Origin: Bradyrhizobium sp. BR13661
GTDB taxonomy: Bacteria; Pseudomonadota; Alphaproteobacteria; Rhizobiales; Xanthobacteraceae
Length of the DNA stretch: 64,000 nucleotides
Assembly (NCBI RefSeq): GCF_029892425.1
Contig: NZ_JARXWB010000036.1
Coordinates: forward strand, 20,297-84,296
Direction of reading: 5' to 3'
In this document: positions 27,625-35,841 of the stretch, in pieces
Numbering within the stretch: position 1 is the first letter of the stretch
Layout of the letters: the number at the start of each line of letters is the position of its first letter
Translations under genes and position numbers: made by a program
The notes under the pieces: model-generated
Databases searched by the model: none
Seen by the model: only the letters and a program-made list of their open reading frames with translations
Told to the model about the DNA's origin: nothing

Positions 27625-28470
27625 ATGTCTGCGACGCCGACCATCGCCCCGCGTGCCAGCTACCCAGCACAGTTGTTTGCTGTCGCGGGGACAGCCCTGG
27701 CGCAGCTCGTGCGCGCTCCCTCGCATTCGCGGCGCGCCGCAGCTGCGCGAAAGCTGGCGCGGCATTCGCTGTGGCTCAGCGCGGCGGGTGCGGCTCTGGT
27801 CATCGTGCTGATGCTTGCGCTCGATCAGACCGAGATCCAGCTGATGCCGGCGCGCGGCACGGCCTGGCTGTGGCCGATCCGCATTCTCACCGATTTCGGC
27901 AAGGACGAATATGTCCTCGTCGCGCTTGCCATCGCGCTCGTCGCCGTCGCGCTCGTTGCGGCGGGGCTGCATGACACACGCCGCAGGCTGCTGCTCGGTC
28001 TTGGGACCCGGCTGCAATATGTGTTTCTTTCCGTTGCCGTGTCGGTGTTCGTCGCCGAGATCCTGAAATTCGTCATCGGGCGCGGCAGGCCCTTCGTCGG
28101 CGGCAAGGCCAATCCGTTCAACTTCGTTCCGTTCCAGGGCACGGAGGCCTATTTCAGCCTGCCGTCTGCGCATGCGGTCACGGCGTTCGCACTTGCCTTT
28201 GCGGTCTCTGCGCTCTGGCCGCGCCTGCGCGTGTTCATGTTCATCTACGCTGCTCTGATCCTGCTGACGCGGCTGGTATTGCTTGCGCACCATCCGAGTG
28301 ACGTCACGGCCGGCGCCCTGGTCGGGATGGTCAGCGCCATGGCCGTGCGCTACTGGTTTGCGGCCCGCAGGCTCGGCTTTGCCATCCGCGCCGACGGCAC
28401 CATCGTGCCGCTTCCAGGACCGCTTCCAGGGGGCCTCAAAAGGGTTGCCCGCGGCCCAGCCGCCCCATAA
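27625..28470 (+). CDS. PAP2-family membrane phosphatase
   Basis: A 281-residue membrane protein with the three PAP2 signatures in order: K-x6-RP as KFVIGRGRPF, the PSGH-like PSAHA, and the third motif as TRLVLLAHHPSDV. Six hydrophobic segments fit the LpxE/undecaprenyl-pyrophosphatase type. ATG 27625 follows the stop of the upstream glycosyltransferase by one base, so the genes are translationally linked. Its role may be dephosphorylation of lipid A or of a polyprenyl carrier; LpxE-like activity is a guess. The C-terminus is basic and low complexity. Confidence 0.85.
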   Translation: MSATPTIAPRASYPAQLFAVAGTALAQLVRAPSHSRRAAAARKLARHSLWLSAAGAALVIVLMLALDQTEIQLMPARGTAWLWPIRILTDFGKDEYVLVALAIALVAVALVAAGLHDTRRRLLLGLGTRLQYVFLSVAVSVFVAEILKFVIGRGRPFVGGKANPFNFVPFQGTEAYFSLPSAHAVTAFALAFAVSALWPRLRVFMFIYAALILLTRLVLLAHHPSDVTAGALVGMVSAMAVRYWFAARRLGFAIRADGTIVPLPGPLPGGLKRVARGPAAP

Positions 28471-28533
28471 AAGCGGCTGCTTCCCGGGCCAAGGGTTCCC
28501 GGGCCAGGCCCAATCCAACCACGAGCTTTCGAT

Positions 28534-29268
28534 TTGTCGTCGTCCCAGCCTTCGGTTTCCATCGTCGTCCCCGTACGCAACGAAGCCGACAACATTGCGC
28601 CTCTGGTCGAGGAGATCACCGCCGCGCTCGATGGCCGCTGGGCCTATGAGATCATCTATGTCAACGACGGCTCGACGGATGCGACCGGCGAGCGGCTCGC
28701 GCAGATCATGAAGCAGCGCGGCAATCTGCGGCAGCTTCGTCATGCCAAATCCGGCGGCCAGTCGGCCGCGGTGCGCAGTGGCGTGCGAGCGGCACGTGGC
28801 GCGATCGTTGCAACGCTCGATGGCGACGGACAGAACAATCCGGCCTTCCTGCCGGACTTGATCGCGGCGGTGGAGAAGGGCGCGAATGTCGGGCTTGCTG
28901 CAGGACAGCGTGTGGGTCGCAAGGACACCGGCTTCAAGAAATTCCAGTCGCGGGTGGCCAACAAGGTCCGCAACGCCATCCTGCAGGACGGCACGCGCGA
29001 CACCGGCTGCGGGCTGAAGGCGTTCCGGCGCGAGGTCTTCCTGATGATGCCCTATTTCGACGGGCTGCATCGTTTCCTGCCGGCGCTGATGCGCCGCGAA
29101 GGTTTCGACATCGCCTATGTCGATGTGATCGACCGGCCGCGTCATTCCGGCGTGTCCAATTACGGCTTTTTCGACCGGCTGTGGATCGGGATCATGGATC
29201 TCGCCGGCGTGTGGTGGCTGATCCGTCGGAAGAAGCCGACACCAGAGGCGACTGAGGTGGAGGCATGA
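28534..29268 (+). CDS. GT2 glycosyltransferase, polyprenyl-phosphate sugar synthase type
   Basis: A 244-residue GT-A glycosyltransferase: PSVSIVVPVRNEADNIAPLV at the start, IIYVNDGSTDATGERLAQI, and a DGDGQNNPAFLP donor/metal motif, then RDTGCGLKAFRREVF and DRPRHSGVSNYGF. The short single-domain layout with one C-terminal hydrophobic stretch matches RgtE/ArnC/dolichol-phosphate-mannose-synthase-like enzymes that load a sugar onto a polyprenyl phosphate. TTG 28534 is the only start close to the domain. It overlaps the next gene by four bases. It likely supplies the donor for the GT39 enzyme upstream. Confidence 0.85.
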   Translation: MSSSQPSVSIVVPVRNEADNIAPLVEEITAALDGRWAYEIIYVNDGSTDATGERLAQIMKQRGNLRQLRHAKSGGQSAAVRSGVRAARGAIVATLDGDGQNNPAFLPDLIAAVEKGANVGLAAGQRVGRKDTGFKKFQSRVANKVRNAILQDGTRDTGCGLKAFRREVFLMMPYFDGLHRFLPALMRREGFDIAYVDVIDRPRHSGVSNYGFFDRLWIGIMDLAGVWWLIRRKKPTPEATEVEA

Positions 29269-29603
29269 TCATTCAGTACGGCCAGGCCGTGAGCAACTAT
29301 TTCTACGACGTCTTCGTCGCCAAGTTCGACTTCTGGCTCGCCTTCGGCCTGGTTGCGCAATTGTTCTTCACCGCACGCTTCCTGGTGCAGTGGATCGCAA
29401 GCGAGCGCGCCGGCAACAGCGTGGTGCCGATGGCGTTTTGGTTCTGCTCGATGGGCGGCGGCCTGATGACGCTGGTCTACGGCGTCGTCAAGCGCGAGCC
29501 CATCATCATCCTCGGGCAGCTGTTTGCGACCATCATCTATCTGCGCAACATCATGCTGATCTGGAAGAACCGGGGCACGGCGTCGAAGACTCTGGATCGC
29601 TGA
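29265..29603 (+). CDS. Lipid A biosynthesis N-terminal-domain (LAB_N / RgtF-like) membrane protein
   Basis: A 112-residue membrane protein with three hydrophobic segments and the LAB_N hallmark FLVQWIASERAGNSVVPMAF followed by WFCSMGGGLMTLVYGVV. This short SdpI-like domain occurs alone next to RgtE-type GT2 genes; in Rhizobium leguminosarum the comparable RgtF is needed for lipid A galacturonic acid transfer (established knowledge, from memory). It overlaps the GT2 stop by four bases. Confidence 0.85.
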   Translation: MIIQYGQAVSNYFYDVFVAKFDFWLAFGLVAQLFFTARFLVQWIASERAGNSVVPMAFWFCSMGGGLMTLVYGVVKREPIIILGQLFATIIYLRNIMLIWKNRGTASKTLDR

Positions 29604-29627
29604 TCCCTAGTCTAGCTAGCTAATTCT

Positions 29628-29652
29628 CTGGCGCCAGCCAACGCGGCGCCAG
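29628..29652. terminator. Inverted repeat between convergent RgtF-like gene and metC
   Basis: CTGGCGCC at 29628-29635 and GGCGCCAG at 29645-29652 form a perfect 8-bp stem with a 9-nt loop. It sits in the 71-bp gap between two convergent genes. Confidence 0.5.
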
Positions 29653-29674
29653 GTCTGATGCCGCTTCGGTAGGC

Positions 29675-30859
29675 TCACATGGCTGCTTTGAGCGCCGCGA
29701 AGCCGCGATCGAGATCGGCCTTGAGATCGTCGACGCTCTCGAGCCCGATGTGGAGTCGCAACGTCGGGCCGCCCGGTGCCCACTTGGTCGCGGTGCGATA
29801 GGCATCGCAATCGAAGGGGATCGCGAGGCTCTCGAAGCCGCCCCATGAGAAGCCCATGCCGAACAGCTTGAGCGTGTTGAGCATGGTGTCGACCGCCTTC
29901 TGCGGCGCCGGCTTCAGCACGATGCTGAAAAGGCCCGACGCGCCGGTGAAGTCGCGCTTCCAGATCGCGTGGCCCGGATCTGTCTCGAGCCCGGGATGCA
30001 GGACGCGCGCGACCTCGGGCCGCGCCGCAAGCCAGCGCGCCATGTCCAGGCCCGAACGGTGATGCTGCGCGAGCCGCACCGACAGCGTGCGCAGGCCGCG
30101 CAGCGCGAGGAAGACGTCATCGGGGCCGGCGCAGACGCCGAGCAGTCGGATGCCTTCGGTGATTTGCGGCCAGGCCTTGGCATTGGCCGAGATCGTGCCG
30201 AACATGATGTCGGAATGGCCGCCGATATATTTGGTGGCGGCCTGCATGCTGATGTCGACGCCCTGTTCGAGCGAGCGATGATAGAGCGGCGTCGCCCAGG
30301 TGTTGTCGTCGATGACGAGCGCATCGCGCGCATGCGCGACATGGGCGATGGCGCGAATGTCGGGCATCTCGAAGGATTGCGAGCCGGGCGCCTCGACCAG
30401 CACCGCGCGGGTGTTCGGCTTGAACAGTTTCTCGATACCTGCGCCGATCAGCGGATCGTAATAGGTGGTCTCGACGCCGTAACGGGCAAGCATGCCGTTG
30501 CAGAAATTGCGCGTGGGACGATAGACGTTGTCGCACACCAGGAGGTGGTCGCCCGTCTTCAGCACCGCGAGCAGGGTGGTCGAGATCGCCGACAGGCCCG
30601 AGGGCACGATGCCGATGCCGGCGCATTGCGGCCCCTCCAGCGCCATCAGCGTGTCCTGGAACGCCCGCGTGGTCGGGGTGCCGTGGCGGCCATAGGTGAA
30701 CTCGCCGCGATGGGCGTGCAGGTCCTCGGCGGTCGGATAGAGCACGGTCGAGCCGTGGAACACCGGCGGATTGACGAACCCCTTCTGCGCCTTGGTGTCG
30801 CGGCCGGAGGTGACCAGCCGGGTTTCGGCTTGCTGCTGTGCGGGGTGCGAGGAATCCAT
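29675..30859 (-). CDS. metC: Cystathionine beta-lyase
   Basis: A 394-residue PLP-dependent Cys/Met-metabolism enzyme cleaving cystathionine to homocysteine, pyruvate and ammonia. Signatures: YGRHGTPTTRAFQDTLMALE at the N-terminal part, VDAP-region equivalent LVEAPGSQSFEMPDI, VIDDNTWATPLYHRSLEQGV, and the PLP lysine in SMQAATKYIGGHSDIMFG. The MGFSWGGFESL block near the C-terminus is typical of cystathionine beta-lyases. The gene is transcribed away from the aap operon, with a 371-bp intergenic region between them. Confidence 0.93.
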   Translation of the reverse strand: MDSSHPAQQQAETRLVTSGRDTKAQKGFVNPPVFHGSTVLYPTAEDLHAHRGEFTYGRHGTPTTRAFQDTLMALEGPQCAGIGIVPSGLSAISTTLLAVLKTGDHLLVCDNVYRPTRNFCNGMLARYGVETTYYDPLIGAGIEKLFKPNTRAVLVEAPGSQSFEMPDIRAIAHVAHARDALVIDDNTWATPLYHRSLEQGVDISMQAATKYIGGHSDIMFGTISANAKAWPQITEGIRLLGVCAGPDDVFLALRGLRTLSVRLAQHHRSGLDMARWLAARPEVARVLHPGLETDPGHAIWKRDFTGASGLFSIVLKPAPQKAVDTMLNTLKLFGMGFSWGGFESLAIPFDCDAYRTATKWAPGGPTLRLHIGLESVDDLKADLDRGFAALKAAM

Positions 30860-31230
30860 GCGTCTGCTTTCAAAAAAGCGTTTCCGTCCAACGCGGGTCG
30901 GCGCCGTCGGGCCGGCCGGGAGGCCGCGAACGTTAATAACAGAACACAGAAGAGTCCCGTCAACCCCTTGACCCGGCTCGCCAGTCGTTCTGTGATGCGC
31001 AGGTGCTATTCAGTCGCCGCATGTTGAGGGGCCTGCCGCGACCTTCGATCCATCGTCTGACCGGACCTTGCGTGACAGCCATAACGGCGGGCGCCTGCGG
31101 CGGGGATTAAGGTATGGCCTCCTTGGGATCGGCGATTGTCCGGCAAGGTTTTCCAGCATGACTCTTGCAAGGAGATCCTTGCAGAGATTCAGTTCCCGAC
31201 CTTGAGATGACTTTGAAAGGCTCCAAGCCC
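30860..31230. other. Divergent intergenic region between metC and aapJ
   Basis: A 371-bp gene-free region. On the minus strand, TTGACG is followed about 18 bases later by an A/T-rich TTATTA, a possible sigma-70-type promoter for metC. The metC leader then has GC-rich stem-forming sequence (around 30900-30935). I saw no recognisable SAM-II riboswitch. A perfect inverted repeat lies near the aapJ side (31166-31183). Confidence 0.4.
31166..31183. promoter_or_regulatory. Inverted repeat in the aapJ leader
   Basis: TGCAAGGA-GA-TCCTTGCA is a perfect 18-bp palindrome about 50 bp upstream of the aapJ start. It is a candidate operator or leader hairpin. It differs from the NtrC box (TGCACC-N5-GGTGCA), and no cognate regulator is adjacent. 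Confidence 0.45.
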
Positions 31231-32247
31231 ATGAAACGCGTAACCCTGGCTCTCTCCCTTGCTCTCGCCGCCGGCCTCTCTGCCCAGGCTTCCGACGCGC
31301 AAACGCTCAAGACCGTCAAGGACCGGGGCATGTTGTCCTGCGGCGTCAGCCAGGGCCTGCCGGGCTTCTCATCGCCCGACGACAAGGGTAACTGGACCGG
31401 CCTCGACGTCGACGTCTGCCGCGCGATCGCGGCCGCCATCTTCAACGACCCGACCAAGGTCAAGTTCGTGCCGACCTCGGCCAAGGACCGCTTCACCGCG
31501 CTGCAATCCGGCGAGATCGACGTGCTCTCGCGCAACACCACCTGGACCATCTCGCGCGACACCTCGCTCGGCGCCAATTTTACCGGCGTGACCTATTATG
31601 ACGGGCAGGGCTTCATGGTGAAGAAGTCGCTCAAGGTGAATTCCGCGCTGGAACTGAACAGCGCCTCGGTCTGTGTCCAGACCGGCACCACCACCGAACA
31701 GAATCTCGCCGACTACTTCAAAGCCAACAACATGAAGTACGAGGTGATCGCGTTCGGCACCAACGACGAAACCGTCAAGGCCTATGAAGCAGGGCGCTGC
31801 GATGTCTTCACCACCGACCAGTCGGGCCTCTACGCCAACCGCCTGAAGCTCGCAAATCCCAACGACCACATGGTTCTCCCCGAGATCATCTCGAAGGAGC
31901 CGCTCGGACCGATGGTGCGCCATGGCGATGATCAGTGGTTCGACCTGGTGAAATGGACGCTGTATGCGATGGTTACCGCCGAGGAGCTCGGCATCACCTC
32001 GAAGAACGTCGACGAGAAAGCCAAGATGGAGAATCCGGAGCTGAAACGCGTCCTTGGCTCTGACGGCAATTTTGGCGAGCAACTCGGCGTGACCAAGGAC
32101 TGGGTGATCCGGATCATCAAGGCCGAGGGCAATTACGGCGAGATGTTCGATCGCAACGTCGGCGCGGGCTCGCCGCTCGGCATCAGCCGCGGTCTGAACA
32201 ATCTCTGGAACAAAGGTGGTCTCCAGTACGCGCCGCCGATCCGCTGA
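31231..32247 (+). CDS. aapJ: General amino-acid ABC transporter binding protein
   Basis: A 338-residue periplasmic binding protein with a Sec signal (MKRVTLALSLALAAGLSAQA). Mature sequence shows SBP_bac_3 features: LKTVKDRGMLSCGVSQGLPG, LDVDVCRAIAAAIFND, SGEIDVLSRNTTWTISRDT, and the AapJ/BztA-specific C-terminal half with YFKANNMKYEVIAFGTNDE and RVLGSDGNFGEQLGVTKDWV. It is longer than glutamine/histidine-binding proteins, as in AapJ/BztA. An ATG at 31207 is possible, but the signal peptide fits 31231. It is the first gene of aapJQMP and imports broad-range L-amino acids. Confidence 0.93.
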   Translation: MKRVTLALSLALAAGLSAQASDAQTLKTVKDRGMLSCGVSQGLPGFSSPDDKGNWTGLDVDVCRAIAAAIFNDPTKVKFVPTSAKDRFTALQSGEIDVLSRNTTWTISRDTSLGANFTGVTYYDGQGFMVKKSLKVNSALELNSASVCVQTGTTTEQNLADYFKANNMKYEVIAFGTNDETVKAYEAGRCDVFTTDQSGLYANRLKLANPNDHMVLPEIISKEPLGPMVRHGDDQWFDLVKWTLYAMVTAEELGITSKNVDEKAKMENPELKRVLGSDGNFGEQLGVTKDWVIRIIKAEGNYGEMFDRNVGAGSPLGISRGLNNLWNKGGLQYAPPIR

Positions 32248-32274
32248 TCCCGATCGAGCGGCCGGCATACGGCA

Positions 32275-33480
32275 ATGAGCACCGAGGCTCGTAAACCGCC
32301 ACTCCAGATCGCCCTGAAGATCAGGCGCCTTCTGGGTGGCAAGGCAGGCTGGAACGGCGTCGCCGTCCAGTTTGCCTTCGCGGCAGTGCTGGGCTGGATC
32401 GCCTATGAGATCGTCTCGAACGCCCGCGCCAACCTCGAAAACCAGCACATTGCCGCCGGCTTTGGTTTCCTCAGGAATAACGCCGGCTTCGACGTCAACC
32501 AGACCCTGATCTCCTACACCGGCTCCGACACGTTCCTGCGGGTGTTCGTGGTCGGTCTCCTGAACACGCTCGTGGTCTCCGTGGTGGGCATCGTGTTCTC
32601 CACCTTGATCGGCTTCATCGTCGCGCTATGTCGGCTGTCGCCGAACTGGCTGGTGTCGCGCGTCGGCGAACTCTATGTCGAGCTGATCCGCAATTTGCCG
32701 CTGCTGTTCCAGATCCTGTTCTGGTACCTGGCGGTGCTCGCGGCGCTGCCCAACCCGCGGCAGAGCATCTCGCTGTTCGGCATCGCCTTCATCAGCAATC
32801 GCGGCCTCGTCATTCCGCAGCCGATCGGTCAGGCCGGACTCGATCCGTTCCTGGTGGTGCTGGCCTTCGGCGCCGTCGCGGCACTTGCGCTTCGCATCTA
32901 CGCACGGCGGGCGCTGTTCTTGCGCGGGCAGAGGATCCACATCTGGCCCTGGGTGCTGGGCCTCGTCATCGGGCTGCCGCTGGTCACGATGGCGGTGTTC
33001 GGTTTGCCCTTCACGGTCGAGCTGCCGCAGCTCAAGGGTTTCAATTTTGCCGGCGGCGCGCGGATCATTCCGGAATTCGTGGCGCTGACGCTGGCGTTGT
33101 CGACCTATACCGCGGCCTTCATCGCGGAAATCGTACGCGCCGGTATCCTGTCCGTCCATGCGGGACAGATGGAGGCCGGAGCCTCGCTCGGCCTCAGCCG
33201 GGGCACCACGCTGCGGCTGATCGTGGTGCCACAGGCAATGCGCGTGATCGTGCCGCCGCTGACCAACCAGTACCTCAACCTTACCAAGAACTCGTCGCTC
33301 GCGGTTGCGATCGGTTATCCCGACCTCGTCTCGGTGTTCGCCGGAACCTCGCTGAGCCAGACCGGGCAGGCGATCGAGATCATCGCCATGACGATGGGCG
33401 TCTATCTCCTGATCTCGCTCGTCACCAGCGGCGCCATGAGCATTTACGGTTGGCGGATCAGCCGGAGCCTCGGTGCATGA
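32275..33480 (+). CDS. aapQ: General amino-acid ABC transporter permease
   Basis: A 401-residue inner-membrane permease of the HisM/GlnP type, with the long N-terminal extension characteristic of AapQ/BztB. Visible parts: GSDTFLRVFVVGLLNTLVVS, ELYVELIRNLPLLFQILFWY, the large inserted central region, and the EAA loop EAGASLGLSRGTTLRLIVVP before NQYLNLTKNSSLAVAIGYPD. It starts 27 bp after aapJ and its stop overlaps aapM by four bases. Confidence 0.93.
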   Translation: MSTEARKPPLQIALKIRRLLGGKAGWNGVAVQFAFAAVLGWIAYEIVSNARANLENQHIAAGFGFLRNNAGFDVNQTLISYTGSDTFLRVFVVGLLNTLVVSVVGIVFSTLIGFIVALCRLSPNWLVSRVGELYVELIRNLPLLFQILFWYLAVLAALPNPRQSISLFGIAFISNRGLVIPQPIGQAGLDPFLVVLAFGAVAALALRIYARRALFLRGQRIHIWPWVLGLVIGLPLVTMAVFGLPFTVELPQLKGFNFAGGARIIPEFVALTLALSTYTAAFIAEIVRAGILSVHAGQMEAGASLGLSRGTTLRLIVVPQAMRVIVPPLTNQYLNLTKNSSLAVAIGYPDLVSVFAGTSLSQTGQAIEIIAMTMGVYLLISLVTSGAMSIYGWRISRSLGA

Positions 33481-34997
33481 CCGATATCACCGCGTCATCC
33501 TTTGTCCGTCAGGACCTGGTCGCCGAGCGTCCCGCGCCGATCAAGACCACGGGCGTCATCGGCCTGCTGCGCACGCGCCTGCTCAATTCGCCGACCAATA
33601 TCCTGCTCACCATCGTCGGTGCGTTGCTGCTCTGGTTCACGATCATTCCGTCGGTCAAGTTCCTGATTGTCGATGCGGTCTGGACCGGCAACGATCGCGC
33701 GGCTTGCCTGCCCGAGAATGCTGGCTTTGCGGTGGGGGCCTGCTGGCCCTACATCCAAGCCAAGCTGCCGCAGCTCATCTACGGCTTCTATCCTGAATCC
33801 GAGCGCTGGCGGGTCAATTTGGCGCTGATCCTGGCGGCGGCCTTGCTGCTGCCCCTGCTGATTCCGCGCCTGCCGGCGAAGGGCCTGAACTCCACCCTGT
33901 TCTTCTTCGCCTTTCCGGTGGTTGCATTCTTCCTGCTGCATGGCGGCGGCATCAGCGGCTTCGGGGTCAGCTGGGCGGCCGGCCTGGGTGAACTGTTCGA
34001 CGACAGCATCGTGAGCGCCGGAAAGATCCTGGTCAGCCTGAGCAAGACATCGGCCATCGCGCCGTTGCTCTGGGTTGTCGGCAATATCATCGTGCTGGTC
34101 GGGACTGCGATTCATTGGCTGATTTTCCCGCTGACCTGGCTGCGCGACCAGATCCAGGCGACGAGCCAGTCGGTCTGGCTCGATTTTGTCATCACGACGG
34201 CATTCGTCTCGCTGATTGCTTTCTTCCTCGGCGGCGGTATGCGCAGCGGCGGGCGCGCGCTTGCATGGAGCATCGCCACCTTTGTGGCCATTGCGGTCGT
34301 CATCAAGCTGATGGGACTCGACCACGGCGGCCTGCCGATCGTTGGCACGAACCTCTGGGGCGGCCTGCTGGTGACGCTGGTCGTGTCCGTGACAGGCATC
34401 GTCACCTCGCTGCCGATCGGCATTGCGCTGGCGCTCGGCCGGCGCGCCTCGATCCCGCTGATCCGGATCTTCTCGATTGCCTTCATCGAGTTCTGGCGCG
34501 GCGTGCCGCTGATCACCGTGCTGTTCTTCGCCACCTATATGCTGCCGCTGTTCCTGCCCGGCAATTTCAGCGTCGACGGCCTGGTCCGCGCGCTGATCGG
34601 AATCGCGCTGTTCACGGGCGCTTATCAGGCCGAGAACGTTCGCGGCGGTCTCGCTGCGATCCCGCGCGGGCAGAGCGAGGCGGCGGCGGCGCTCGGCCTG
34701 TCCTGGTGGAGGACGACGTCGCTGATCGTGCTGCCGCAGGCGCTACGCCACGTCATTCCGAACCTCGTCAACAGCTTCATCTCGCTGTTCAAGGACACCT
34801 CGCTGGTCTCGATCGTGGCGCTGTTCGACTTGCTCGGCTCGCTGCGGGCCTCGTTCTCGGACCCGAAATGGTCGACGCCCTCGACGGCGTTCACCGGCTT
34901 CGCCTTCGCCGGCGTCATCTACTTTCTGTTCTGCTTTGGAATGTCGCGCTACTCGCTCTTCGTCGAGCGCCGCCTCAATGCTCACCGCCGCAACTGA
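33477..34997 (+). CDS. aapM: General amino-acid ABC transporter permease, long form
   Basis: A 506-residue permease, noticeably longer than typical AapM/BztC proteins (about 380-430 residues, from memory). The C-terminal part is a standard permease with GGLLVTLVVSVTGIVTSLPI, EFWRGVPLITVLFFATYMLP and the EAA loop SEAAAALGLSWWRTTSLIVL before NSFISLFKDTSLVSIVALFD. The N-terminal half carries extra hydrophobic segments, including FFFAFPVVAFFLLHGGGISG and LLWVVGNIIVLVGTAIHWLI. The ATG overlaps the aapQ stop. A longer frame running through aapQ is an artefact. Confidence 0.9.
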   Translation: MTDITASSFVRQDLVAERPAPIKTTGVIGLLRTRLLNSPTNILLTIVGALLLWFTIIPSVKFLIVDAVWTGNDRAACLPENAGFAVGACWPYIQAKLPQLIYGFYPESERWRVNLALILAAALLLPLLIPRLPAKGLNSTLFFFAFPVVAFFLLHGGGISGFGVSWAAGLGELFDDSIVSAGKILVSLSKTSAIAPLLWVVGNIIVLVGTAIHWLIFPLTWLRDQIQATSQSVWLDFVITTAFVSLIAFFLGGGMRSGGRALAWSIATFVAIAVVIKLMGLDHGGLPIVGTNLWGGLLVTLVVSVTGIVTSLPIGIALALGRRASIPLIRIFSIAFIEFWRGVPLITVLFFATYMLPLFLPGNFSVDGLVRALIGIALFTGAYQAENVRGGLAAIPRGQSEAAAALGLSWWRTTSLIVLPQALRHVIPNLVNSFISLFKDTSLVSIVALFDLLGSLRASFSDPKWSTPSTAFTGFAFAGVIYFLFCFGMSRYSLFVERRLNAHRRN

Positions 34998-35008
34998 TCG
35001 AGCTCGCC

Positions 35009-35749
35009 ATGTCCGCTGATCCCATCGTCAACATTTCCGGCCTCAACAAATGGTACGGCGAGTTTCACGTGCTGCGCGACATCGACCTCGCAGTCAGCAA
35101 GGGCGAGCGCATCGTGATCTGCGGCCCTTCGGGCTCGGGCAAGTCGACCTTGATCCGCTGCATCAATGCGCTCGAGGAGTTCCAGGAGGGCGAGATCGTC
35201 GTTGACGGCATCGCGCTCGGGCCGAACCTCAAGCATGTCGACGCCGTGCGCCGCGAAGTCGGCATGGTGTTCCAGAGTTTTAACCTGTTCCCGCATCTCA
35301 CCGTGCTCGACAATTGCACGCTGGCGCCGATCTGGGTGCGCAACATCCCCAAGAAGGATGCCGAGGCGGCCGCGATGAAATTCCTGGAGCGGGTCAAGAT
35401 CCCGCACCAGGCCAACAAATTCCCGGGGCAAATGTCCGGCGGCCAGCAACAGCGCGTCGCCATCGCACGCGCCCTGACCATGAACCCGAAGGTGATGCTG
35501 TTCGACGAGCCGACCTCGGCGCTCGATCCTGAAATGGTCAAGGAGGTGCTCGACACCATGGTTGACCTCGCGGAGGAGGGCATGACCATGCTGGTCGTCA
35601 CCCACGAAATGGGCTTTGCCCGCGAGGTCGCCAACCGCGTCGTGTTCATGGACGCCGGCCAGATCATCGAGGCGAACACGCCGAATGAGTTCTTCGCCGC
35701 GCCCCAGCACGCCCGCACCAAACTGTTCCTGAGCCAGATCCTGCGCTGA
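35009..35749 (+). CDS. aapP: General amino-acid ABC transporter ATPase
   Basis: A 246-residue ABC ATPase: Walker A CGPSGSGKSTLIRC, Q-loop MVFQSFNLFPHLTVLDN, signature MSGGQQQRVAIARAL, Walker B VMLFDEPTSALDPEMV and switch TMLVVTHEMGFAREVANRV. It belongs to the GlnQ/AapP class of polar amino-acid importers. The start was placed at ATG 35009, 11 bp after aapM, by alignment with the family opening IVNISGLNKWYGEFHVLRDI. It is the last gene of the operon; a 16-bp palindrome overlaps and follows its stop codon. Confidence 0.95.
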   Translation: MSADPIVNISGLNKWYGEFHVLRDIDLAVSKGERIVICGPSGSGKSTLIRCINALEEFQEGEIVVDGIALGPNLKHVDAVRREVGMVFQSFNLFPHLTVLDNCTLAPIWVRNIPKKDAEAAAMKFLERVKIPHQANKFPGQMSGGQQQRVAIARALTMNPKVMLFDEPTSALDPEMVKEVLDTMVDLAEEGMTMLVVTHEMGFAREVANRVVFMDAGQIIEANTPNEFFAAPQHARTKLFLSQILR

Positions 35750-35763
35750 TCTCCCGGGAGATC
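35748..35763. terminator. Short palindrome at the aapP stop
   Basis: GATCTCCCGGGAGATC is a perfect 16-bp palindrome beginning inside the aapP stop codon. It could fold as a short RNA hairpin, but with no loop-sized centre or T-run it is a weak terminator candidate. Confidence 0.3.
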
Positions 35764-35841
35764 CCGGAGGCGCCGCCGAGCGGCCGGGGGCCCGAGCGAA
35801 TCAGTTAGACTCTCCCTCAGCCATCCCTTCGGAGAGCGACC

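Noticed and set aside
30860..31000. SAM-II riboswitch upstream of metC
   Set aside because: SAM-II elements occur before Met genes in alphaproteobacteria, so I looked, but the leader shows only GC-rich stems and not the expected conserved pseudoknot.
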